From: Phycisphaerae bacterium
Lineage (GTDB): Bacteria; Planctomycetota; Phycisphaerae; Sedimentisphaerales; UBA12454
Assembly (NCBI GenBank): GCA_028712345.1
Contig: JAQTQF010000139.1
Coordinates: forward strand, 1 to 5,275
Length of the DNA stretch: 5,275 bases
Reading direction: 5' to 3'
Part shown: positions 1-5,275 of the stretch, piece after piece
Position numbering within the stretch: the first letter of the stretch is position 1
How the letters are laid out: each line of letters starts with the position of its first letter
Notes under the pieces: model-generated
What the model was told of the DNA's origin: nothing
Database searches by the model: none
What the model saw: the letters and a program-made list of their open reading frames with translations, nothing else
Translations under genes and position numbers: made by a program

Positions 1-169
1 TATTTCGGGGCTCGATACCTTCACTTGCGTTGTGGCTGACATAACACCTTTCCCAGGGCCTCGCATTATTCGTTACCTCCTTATGCGCCTGGTTCTGTTT
101 CGACCTGCTGGTTAGGCTTTGGTCGCGCGGGATTGTCCAGCTTGCCTATATTAGCTGCGCTTGGCGCAC
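1..169 (-). ncRNA. Probable 5' end of a group II intron (truncated by window edge)
   Basis: On the minus strand, GTGCG at 169-165 matches the GUGYG consensus that opens group II introns. Downstream the RNA can form nested helices: UGCGCC (168-163) pairs with GGCGCA (89-84), enclosing a CGACC/GGUCG stem (125-121 with 105-101) and a CAGC/GCUG hairpin (157-154 with 141-138). This multi-branched 5' layout, and the general look of the sequence, resemble domain I of bacterial group II introns, a judgement made from memory without a covariance search. Domains II-VI and any reverse transcriptase/maturase would lie left of the window. The 5' exon would be the minus-strand sequence just above 169, so IBS1 would be about AAGTTG. 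An alternative is a short ORF starting at 66 (minus) behind an AAGGAGG at 82-76, open for 22 codons to the edge; I prefer the structured RNA. Moderate confidence. Confidence 0.5.
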
Positions 170-386
170 CAACTTTCAATTTTCAATTGTTTTTACTATT
201 AGTGATTTTGTCAACCGGAATTTTGAAATCAGGCTCAAACACGGCGGGAAAATGGATTTTTTGAAAGTCAGGCTTGGAATGATGAATGCCGATTTAACAG
301 GGATGGACATGACAGGCAGAGCCAGGAAGTTCTAAAGCGCGGGAAGAAAAATTATTTTCATTCTTTTTTGCTGGCAGGATTATACC
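170..386. other. Non-coding stretch between putative intron and deoR remnant
   Basis: No frame on either strand gives a convincing protein here. The only obvious structure is an AT-rich TTTCAATTTTCAATT motif next to the putative intron boundary and an imperfect direct repeat (listed separately). I see no clear rho-independent terminator for the minus-strand deoR remnant. The text around 297-330 (ACAGGGATGGACATGACAGG) is purine-rich and resembles low-complexity intergenic sequence; I assign it no function. Confidence 0.5.
221..275. repeat. Imperfect short direct repeat
   Basis: TTTTGAAATCAGGCT at 221-235 recurs as TTTTGAAAGTCAGGCT at 259-274, differing by one inserted G, with a start-to-start distance of 38 bp. 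It is directly visible in the sequence. It could be a regulatory repeat, a relic of duplication or chance in AT-rich DNA; nothing else supports a function. Confidence 0.35.
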
Positions 387-727
387 TTATGTGGTAAAGA
401 CCTCAACTCCTTTGCGCGTGATCAGCTCGCGGTCGAGGGCTTTCAGCCGGTTGTCGGTGATAACGGCATCGATGTCGGTAATCTCGGCGAATTTCACCAG
501 TGCTTTTCCCCAAATTTGCGGCTCTCGGTAATGACAATAACCTTATCGGAGACTTTGGCCGACAGTTTTTCCAAGTTGGCAAAATTCAGGTCGGAGGTGT
601 AGCTCTGTTGCGCGTCCGCGCCGTCACTGCCGGTCACCAGCAGGTCAATGTGATATTCGGCCAGGTATTTTTCCGCGCGGGACCGGCTATCCAGCACCCT
701 TTGTTCACTAAGTGCCGCAGAACTGAT
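387..727 (-). pseudogene. DeoR-family regulator remnant, C-terminal effector domain, frameshifted
   Basis: The minus strand from an in-frame TAA at 730-728 reads a segment typical of the DeoR C-terminal sensor domain: a YHIDLLVTGSDGAD stretch (the usual 'vDkaFiGa.g.d' block), then KVIVITESRKFGEK (the usual 'vilLaDssKFg' block). That frame stops at 496-494. The next frame continues the family pattern immediately: ALVKFAEITDIDAVITD followed by a short tail ending at the TAA at 389-387. Only 5 bases (508-504) separate the codons for KFG and ALV where 6 are expected, so one base appears lost in the TTTTCCCC run at 504-511. The N-terminal helix-turn-helix and roughly the first half of the usual ~250-residue protein are missing. 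The remaining GTG at 697 lacks sense as a real start. It lies directly behind the AraC gene on the same strand. DeoR proteins usually sense phosphorylated sugars; this copy should be non-functional. Confidence 0.75.
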
Positions 728-734
728 TTATCTC

Positions 735-762
735 AAAAGGCAATATTCATAAAATTTTTGCC
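735..762 (-). terminator. Weak candidate rho-independent terminator after the araC-type gene
   Basis: Read on the minus strand, GGCAA (762-758) can pair with TTGCC (743-739), and TTTT (738-735) follows directly. The stem has only five perfect pairs and an AT-rich loop of about 14 bases with partial extra pairing. It sits 8-35 bases beyond the regulator's stop codon, where a terminator would be expected. The position supports it more than the stem strength does. Confidence 0.35.
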
Positions 763-769
763 ATTGGAC

Positions 770-1744
770 TTAAGCATTACTGCGGCGATACTGTGAAGGA
801 GTTAATCCATATTTTTTCTTAAATTGAATATATAAATAATTAACGTCTTTATACCCTACTAATGTGGCAATATCTTTAATATGTCGATCAGTTTGTTTTA
901 AATACCGGCAAGCACATTCTAATCTTCTGTTTATTATTGCTTGATTAATAGTCATTTTTGTTTCGCTATTAAATAAAAAATTCAAATGGCCTAGGCTCAG
1001 ACCAACATGATTGCTTATCTCTAGCAGACTAATTGGACGGTTCATATTATCTTGGATGTAATAATTTATTATCTCGGCAATGTCTCTTTTATTTTCTCCT
1101 CTTGCAGGCGGAAAATTGCGAGGAAAAATATTTTTAGGAGTTTTCGGTAGCAATACACGGATTAATTCAGCAATGGCTATTCTTATAAGATATAGAACCT
1201 TTTCCTCACATGCAGTTTGTTGCTCAATGGCTTCATCAATAATTTGCCGGATAATTTGTTCGAATTTGCTGAAGCTGTTTATATGATAATTATGTTTTTT
1301 TATGGAATCATTTAGTAAAGTAAGATCACATCTGGAACGTTCTCCATATTTGGAAATATTTATCATAAAACTGAATACATCTGAATCTTTTTCTAAAATA
1401 CGCCAATAATGCTTTATTTTGGGCGGGATTATAACAATACCACCAGGGTGTAATAAAATTTCCTTGTCCCCTATTTTATAAATCATTTCACCTGCTAACA
1501 GCAGTGAAATCTCAAAAAAACGTTGTTCATGTATCAAACACACATCATTTGCAAGCAGTCTATTTACATGGGCAATATGAGGCAACGCAAAGAAATCAGT
1601 AATACTTATGGTTTCCCGTAGCTCTTTAAGCGTTTTTATAAAGTAATTGATCTGTGAAAAGCTGGATTCCGCATTTAACATGGCTTGACTCGTGTTAATA
1701 ATTGATAATTGTTCGAAATAATAAAATATAGGACATATCTTCAT
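770..1744 (-). CDS. AraC-family transcriptional regulator with N-terminal cupin domain
   Basis: This 324-residue protein has the two-domain layout of sugar-responsive AraC/XylS activators. Residues about 65-130 form a cupin-like sensing domain: an FEISLLLAGEMIYKIGDKE strand pair, then LHPGGIVIIPPKIKHYW, the usual 'l.pGdl.liPp...H' block. Residues about 222-320 are the DNA-binding domain with two helix-turn-helix units (about 238-259 and 288-310), ending in the family signature FKKKYGLTPSQYR. The protein should be cytoplasmic. Length is normal and no residue looks missing. The start at 1744 has only a weak ribosome site; an internal ATG at 1681 (residue 22) is an alternative and would keep both domains. 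The gene is markedly AT-rich compared with the deoR remnant behind it. It is transcribed divergently from the pseudopilin/hydrolase operon, so it is the likely local regulator of that operon. The ligand is unknown, presumably a sugar released by the hydrolases. Confidence 0.93.
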   Translation of the reverse strand: MKICPIFYYFEQLSIINTSQAMLNAESSFSQINYFIKTLKELRETISITDFFALPHIAHVNRLLANDVCLIHEQRFFEISLLLAGEMIYKIGDKEILLHPGGIVIIPPKIKHYWRILEKDSDVFSFMINISKYGERSRCDLTLLNDSIKKHNYHINSFSKFEQIIRQIIDEAIEQQTACEEKVLYLIRIAIAELIRVLLPKTPKNIFPRNFPPARGENKRDIAEIINYYIQDNMNRPISLLEISNHVGLSLGHLNFLFNSETKMTINQAIINRRLECACRYLKQTDRHIKDIATLVGYKDVNYLYIQFKKKYGLTPSQYRRSNA

Positions 1745-1773
1745 ATTTTCAAGTTTATCGGTTTTTTTTATAG

Positions 1774-1802
1774 TTGATTTATCGCCTAATTCATTCTATA
1801 AT
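1774..1802 (+). promoter_or_regulatory. Sigma70-type promoter of the pseudopilin/hydrolase operon
   Basis: TTGATT at 1774-1779 and a perfect TATAAT at 1797-1802 are separated by exactly 17 bp. This is close to the housekeeping consensus and points toward the rightward operon. Transcription should begin near 1808-1810, giving a leader of about 40 bases to the first ATG (1850) or about 143 bases to the preferred pseudopilin start (1952). The high match suggests a promoter strong enough to need repression, or an activator that only modulates it. Confidence 0.6.
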
Positions 1803-1815
1803 AATTAGTATAGAA
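1794..1815. promoter_or_regulatory. 22-bp palindromic candidate operator over the -10 box
   Basis: Arms TTCTATA (1794-1800) and TATAGAA (1809-1815) flank an inner palindrome TAATTA (1802-1807). Twenty of 22 positions are symmetric, the only mismatch being 1801/1808. The element covers the TATAAT box and the predicted start site of the rightward promoter, the classic place for a repressor to block initiation. AraC proteins more often bind direct repeats, so the binder may be a different dimeric regulator. AT-rich sequence makes some symmetry by chance possible, but 20 of 22 is high. Confidence 0.45.
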
Positions 1816-1833
1816 AGAAGAATAACGAAAAAT

Positions 1834-1838
1834 AGGAG
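1834..1838 (+). promoter_or_regulatory. Ribosome binding site for the upstream ATG at 1850
   Basis: AGGAG lies 11 bases before the ATG at 1850, which is in frame with the pseudopilin. It makes the long form with 34 extra N-terminal residues translatable in principle. Spacing is longer than ideal and poorer than for the downstream site. Confidence 0.4.
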
Positions 1839-1940
1839 AAGTCGGTAGAATGATTATTCAAAACAGCAGTATTTATGTGGCTGAACAACGCGAATATGAT
1901 GTTGAACAGTCATTATTTAATAACAACAATTTTTCAAACA

Positions 1941-1946
1941 AAGGAG
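1941..1946 (+). promoter_or_regulatory. Ribosome binding site deciding the pseudopilin start
   Basis: AAGGAG lies 5 bases before the ATG at 1952. This start gives the short, basic leader typical of prepilins, so it decides the start in favour of 1952 over 1850. Confidence 0.7.
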
Positions 1947-1951
1947 TGAAA

Positions 1952-2662
1952 ATGAAAGAGAATATCAGTCGTGGGGCAAGAGGTTTTTTTACACTTATAG
2001 AACTCTTGGTTGTTATTGCTATCATAGCAATCGTTGCCTCAATGTTGTTGCCGGCGTTAAATAAAGCAAGGGAGATTGCAAAATCAATCAAGTGCATGAA
2101 TAATACCAAGACCCTCGGACAAGCTTTCATCATGTATCGCGACGCGTATGCCGGTAACTATCCGGTTATAATAAACGGAAATACGCAACCAGCCAACAAC
2201 ACATATGTAAATCCTCTCTGTCGCAATATGACACCGACTCTTTTGCTATATAGTGACGGAAATCCGCACCTTTGGGATGATAAAATGCCAAAATATCTAC
2301 TCTGCCCCTCAATAACATGGAACGGTGTGAGTACCAACTCAGGCTTTCTGAGCTATGGATTAAGCAGAAACTACGAAGGTAATTTCAAAAAAGTAGAAAA
2401 AATGAAGCGTCCTAGTACGGTGATTGCTTTTGGAGACTCTGATGACTTTGGCGCTAGAACACAGGCGTTATACCCAAAGGATATAAATGCTGCTTCATGG
2501 ATTGGGTTTGGGGTACAGACAGGATTGACAAGAAGGCATAGCCTTGGCGGCAACTTTGGCCGTTTTGATGGCAGTTCCTGCTACTACAAGCGTAGCGTTC
2601 TGCTGGTCAACGACGACATCTGGCTTGACGAAGTGTCTGACAAGTATTGGAACTACCGTTAA
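1952..2662 (+). CDS. Prepilin-like (type II pseudopilin) protein with H-X9-DG motif
   Basis: This 236-residue protein begins MKENISRGARGF, a short basic leader, followed by FTLIELLVVIAIIAIVAS and MLLPALNKARE. That is a prepilin-peptidase class III signal with a single inner-membrane helix at about residues 12-35. Near the C-terminus H196 and D206-G207 form the H-X9-DG motif of the prepilin-type processing-associated family, greatly expanded in Lentisphaerota. Four cysteines (C48, C90, C118, C210) could form two periplasmic disulfides. An in-frame ATG at 1850 would add 34 non-hydrophobic residues before the signal, which is atypical; the AAGGAG at 1941 supports 1952. An extra Phe puts the conserved Glu at +6 from the Gly rather than the usual +5. 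It is the first gene of the rightward operon, 32 bases before the hydrolase. Its role is unproven: the family is thought to sit in the cell envelope, possibly in secretion or attachment linked to glycan use. Confidence 0.92.
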   Translation: MKENISRGARGFFTLIELLVVIAIIAIVASMLLPALNKAREIAKSIKCMNNTKTLGQAFIMYRDAYAGNYPVIINGNTQPANNTYVNPLCRNMTPTLLLYSDGNPHLWDDKMPKYLLCPSITWNGVSTNSGFLSYGLSRNYEGNFKKVEKMKRPSTVIAFGDSDDFGARTQALYPKDINAASWIGFGVQTGLTRRHSLGGNFGRFDGSSCYYKRSVLLVNDDIWLDEVSDKYWNYR

Positions 2663-2680
2663 CAACATTAGAAACTTTCA

Positions 2681-2686
2681 GAAGGA
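2681..2686 (+). promoter_or_regulatory. Ribosome binding site of the GH123-like gene
   Basis: GAAGGA lies 8 bases before the ATG at 2695, an ideal spacing. By contrast the later ATG at 2992 has an AGG directly touching it and no properly spaced site, so 2695 is the real start. Confidence 0.7.
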
Positions 2687-2694
2687 TATAGTCT

Positions 2695-5067
2695 ATGTTC
2701 AGAATTAAATTGCTTATCTTGGTTGTAGTCATGTTTGCCGCCGATGGCATTTTCGCGCAGGAGCAGAACTTTATTAAAAACTCGGGCTTGGAACAGGGGG
2801 CGGATGGCTGGGGAAAGTACCAAAACGGTTACGAAATTTCTGGCGAAAATCCTTATAAAGGGACAAGGTGTATGATACTCAACAGTACGGTGCGTACATC
2901 GGATTGGAATAAAGGTGCCTATGGAGCCATCCATGATGTACTCTTCCGTACTCCGCAACGAGGATGACTCGTCTTCTCGCTATATTGCAGGATGGATAAT
3001 AACAACGAAGGCTCACCGAAGGTGAATTTCGGAGTCTTTTACGCCGATGGCACTTCCGACTGGCATAACAATATGATTTTGAACGTTTCAAAAGATTGGG
3101 AGTACAGAGAGTATGTGATACCTCCAGGTACTGCACCCATAACACGAGTGCAGCTGGTGCTCATGTTTCGAGGAGTCGGAAAGGTTGCTTTGGACGAGTT
3201 TTCGTTGCGTCCCGGTCCAAAGAGCCCTGATTTGGCCTTTGACTATCTGACCATCACTCAGCCGGTTTTCGGCGACCGAGGCATCGCAGTAAGTGGTCTG
3301 GTTAACGCCGTGGCCAAGTGGAAACTCGCACTTTCTGAAGACGGCAAGGAGCTTGCAAAGCAGGAGACCGAAGGACGCCTTGTCCAGTGGTTCTGCGACC
3401 GGCCAATCACCAAGCCTCTTGTGCTTGAAATAACTGCCCACGACAAGTTCGGAACCGAAAGTCTGAAAAGAATCTTTAAAATCGCTCCTGCATCATCGGC
3501 AAACAGAAAGTATTGTGTGTGGCCAGTGGACTCCATGGAGAAGGTTATGCCTGAGACGCTACCCTCCGTTGCCAACGTCGCACCTTTATTATGTAGCATT
3601 GAACTTGCAAGGAATGAGACAGAGGGGATACAGCTTGCCATCCGCCGCCAGCCAGGAACGGACATCGGTGACGTGAAAATTGAAGTATCTGACCTGCTGG
3701 ATTCAAAGACCATGCACACAATACCAGCCTCGGCAGTGAAATGGTTTGAAGTTGGTTACTTGAAGGTTGCAAAGACGGAGCCTCATCCCAAAGCGCCGAC
3801 TCTGGCGCGCCCCGGCTGGTTTCCTGAGGCACTTCTGCCCATGAAGAGTTTGCAGGTCAAGGACGACAACACCATGAGTCTCTGGTTGAATGTCTCAACG
3901 ATGCCTGAGACAAAGCCTGGTCTATACCAAGGCACAGTCACGCTCACACCTGATAAAGCCGAACCGACGAAAGTAACACTATTGGTTAAGGTTTGGGATT
4001 TTTCCCTGCCAAAGGAACCGTCACTAAAGACCGCTTTTGACCTAAATTACGCCGATATCCTCGCAAAGTACGGCGCCGAGAAAGGTAAGGAGATGCCGCA
4101 AAAATTTGCAGAGTACGTTGTTGCACATAGAATTCCGCCACAGGTTCTTTATGGGACCAGGCCGATGGATCTGGATATTCTTAAGAATGTCGTCGACGAT
4201 ATTAATATCATCTCCCTTGGAGCTTCGCTGGAAGGCAAAAAATTCACGAAGAATGAGGTTGACCGACAGATTTTGTTAATGGACGATCACTTCGCCAAGG
4301 CAAAGGCGTTGGGACTCTACAGAAAAGGGTTCTACTACGCTTTCGACGAGTTCATGGAAAATAGTAAACCGGACGTGAAGCTGGTGTTCGGTGAGATGAA
4401 ACGTCTACATCCAGAAATACTTACCATGTGTACGACCACGACTGTGTCAATCGATGCCAAGGCTCTCAAAGAGTTAAACATCGATATACTCTGCCTCATG
4501 TTGAACTATTATGACAAGACGAAGGCAAAGATTCTGCGTAAGCAGGATCCTGCCAGGCAGGTGTGGGGGTACATCAGCTTCCAGCCCGGCTATCCATATA
4601 TACATTTTAAACTTGAGAGTCCGTTGATCGAAAGCCGCCTCTTCAGTTGGCAATGCTACCAGCAGGAACTCGATGGCTTCCTCTCCTGGGGGCTTAACCA
4701 GTATTGGCAGGCAGGTTGCACCAAACAGGCCCAAAAATTAGTAGACCCCGACAGCGGCGTTTATCTCGAGTGGAATATGGCTACCAATCCGCCAGGGGTT
4801 ATATTCGACAATCTCAATGGTGATGGCAAGGTTCTGCTCTATGGCAAAGACGGCCCAATCGGAAGCATCCGCTTTGAGAACTTTCGAGACAGCATGGAGG
4901 ACTATGAGTATCTTAATCTTGCAAAGCTGAAACTTGGCGAAAAGGCTGCCATGGCATTCGCCGAGAGAATCACGAAGTCCTTCACTGAGTTCTCACGCGA
5001 TCCGGTGCTGCTGAGACAAGTCCGCAGAGAGCTTGCCGCCGTTCTCGAAGAAAATGTAAAGAAATAA
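2695..5067 (+). CDS. Secreted GH123/DUF4091-like glycoside hydrolase with internal TGA
   Basis: The frame runs 790 codons, with a single in-frame TGA at codon 91 (2965-2967). A gene caller would split it into 2695-2967 and 2992-5067. Residues 1-21 are a signal peptide (basic MFRIK, hydrophobic core, likely cut after IFA). About 23-172 resemble a carbohydrate-binding beta-sandwich (FIKNSGLEQGADGW near its start, KVALDEFSLRPG at its end), and the stop falls inside it. About 180-265 look Ig-like. About 275-445 match the GH123 N-terminal sandwich (IELARNETEGIQLAI near 302-316). About 446-790 are the GH123 catalytic/DUF4091 region, with FYYAFDEF containing the Asp551-Glu552 pair, VWGYISF (623-629), SWGLNQYW (664-671), GDGK near 709 and SIRFENFRDSMEDYEYL, where Ser replaces the usual Gly of 'RDGmEDYEYL'. 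Characterised GH123 enzymes are beta-N-acetylgalactosaminidases using substrate-assisted catalysis; the substrate here is unknown. It is co-transcribed with the pseudopilin, and the next gene starts 3 bases after its stop. Confidence 0.85.
2965..2967 (+). other. In-frame TGA interrupting the GH123-like gene
   Basis: The frame is coherent on both sides: TPQRG before and LVFSLYCRMDNN after, which together give the strand pattern of a binding-module beta-sandwich (compare the common '..PRPLVFS.wsKAe' pattern). One substitution, TGA from CGA (Arg), TGG (Trp) or GGA (Gly), would restore the gene. No frameshift is needed. The following base is C, a context known for leaky UGA reading, but there is no evident selenocysteine element check that I could perform by eye. 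Confidence 0.8.
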
Positions 5068-5070
5068 GCA

Positions 5071-5275
5071 ATGAAGAGATTTTATTTGTTATTGCCGACA
5101 AGTCTACTTGTTGGAGTCAATACAATGGCAATGAATATTTATATTGAAAAATTGCTTACAAAAGTTCGCACGATACCAACATATCCGACAATAAAAATTA
5201 TTTTATTGCCGCCAGTATGGCGAGAGATGAAGGTGAGTCATTTAACTTGTTGTATTCCAATCCAACAAATCAACC
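5071..5275 (+). CDS. Second GH123/DUF4091-like secreted protein, N-terminal part, apparent frameshift
   Basis: The ATG at 5071 follows the preceding stop by 3 bases and starts MKRFYLLLPTSLLVGVNTMA, a credible signal peptide. The same frame stays open to the edge but loses family character after NIYIEK. If one A is added to the AAAAA run at 5147-5151, the next frame reads KIAYKSSHD and later IAASMARDEGESFNLLYSN (about 5205-5255). That matches the GH123 N-terminal block 'l.aArnE.EsfQlvl' and aligns with IELARNETEGIQLAI of the neighbouring gene. The shifted frame also shows coding-like codons and no stops after 5149. The gene therefore appears to be a tandem relative of its neighbour, secreted and translationally coupled to it, with either a genuine frameshift or a sequencing error. 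The rest is beyond the window. The ribosome site is weak (AAGAAATAAG), consistent with coupling. Confidence 0.5.
   Translation, partial: MKRFYLLLPTSLLVGVNTMAMNIYIEKLLTKVRTIPTYPTIKIILLPPVWREMKVSHLTCCIPIQQIN

Noticed and set aside
2..66. Minus-strand ORF starting MRGPGKGVMSATTQ behind AAGGAGG (82-76)
   Set aside because: The ribosome site is good, but only 22 codons are visible and the sequence matches no family I know. It overlaps the nested-helix RNA structure, which explains the region better.
287..340. Short plus ORF MNADLTGMDMTGRARKF
   Set aside because: It is seventeen codons long, has no ribosome site and lies in repeat-like intergenic sequence.
500..796. Plus-strand 98-residue ORF opposite the deoR remnant and AraC 3' end
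   Set aside because: It has no ribosome site and no family features, and it crosses the border between two minus-strand genes with recognisable domains. It is an antisense shadow.
2965..2967. Genome-wide recoding of UGA as Trp or Gly
   Set aside because: All tryptophans in the pseudopilin and hydrolase are TGG, and the lone TGA is an isolated case. One codon cannot support an alternative code.
3258..3719. Long minus-strand ORF (153 residues) inside the hydrolase gene
   Set aside because: It is antisense to a gene with clear domains, has odd composition and has no ribosome site. The same applies to the minus ORFs at 3088-3441, 3545-3832 and 4474-4734.
4801..4840. EF-hand or dockerin-like calcium loop suggested by DNLNGDGK
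   Set aside because: Only one short D/N-rich stretch is present, without the 12-residue spacing or a second repeat. It aligns with the ordinary 'GDG.l.Y' segment of DUF4091 proteins.
2992..5067. Treating ATG 2992 as the true start of an independent gene
   Set aside because: It lies in the middle of the binding-module domain, lacks a spaced ribosome site and gives no signal peptide. The same frame continues upstream to a well-placed start and signal peptide at 2695.
1..5275. CRISPR array, tRNA or rRNA genes
   Set aside because: No regularly spaced repeats, no cloverleaf with a TTCGAATC-type arm and no rRNA-like conserved blocks were seen on either strand.

Overview
The window looks like an accessory carbohydrate-use locus from a Lentisphaerota bacterium, probably a Victivallis-like member. 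This is inferred from the gene types. They are a prepilin-like protein with an FTLIELLVVIAII-type N-terminus ending in MLLPALNKARE and carrying an H-X9-DG motif, a secreted GH123/DUF4091-type glycoside hydrolase, and a cupin-AraC regulator. Planctomycetes also carry H-X9-DG pseudopilins, but theirs usually read LVELLVVIAIIG..LLLPAVQ, so they fit less well.

Layout. Positions 1-169 (minus strand) look like the 5' end of a group II intron that runs off the left edge. Positions 170-386 are non-coding, with one imperfect direct repeat. Positions 387-727 (minus) are the remnant of a DeoR-family regulator: only the C-terminal effector domain is left, and it carries a one-base frameshift. Next, also on minus, is an AT-rich, intact AraC-family regulator (770-1744). 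A roughly 105-bp intergenic region holds a near-consensus sigma70-type promoter (TTGATT-17-TATAAT) facing right, with a nearly perfect 22-bp palindrome lying on its -10 box. Rightward from there runs an apparent operon: the pseudopilin (1952-2662), a 790-codon secreted GH123-like protein (2695-5067) interrupted by one in-frame TGA, and the start of a second GH123-like secreted protein (from 5071) that seems to need a one-base correction in an A run.

Working model (inference). The AraC protein senses a sugar and controls the divergent operon through the promoter-operator region. The operon supplies a cell-envelope pseudopilin and two secreted or exported hydrolases of the GH123/DUF4091 clan acting on a host or plant glycan.

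The main oddity is that three coding regions in 5.3 kb carry single-base lesions: two apparent one-base losses in homopolymers and one nonsense codon. Either this is a decaying or mobile-element-scarred locus, or the assembly contains errors. Raw-read coverage would separate the two.
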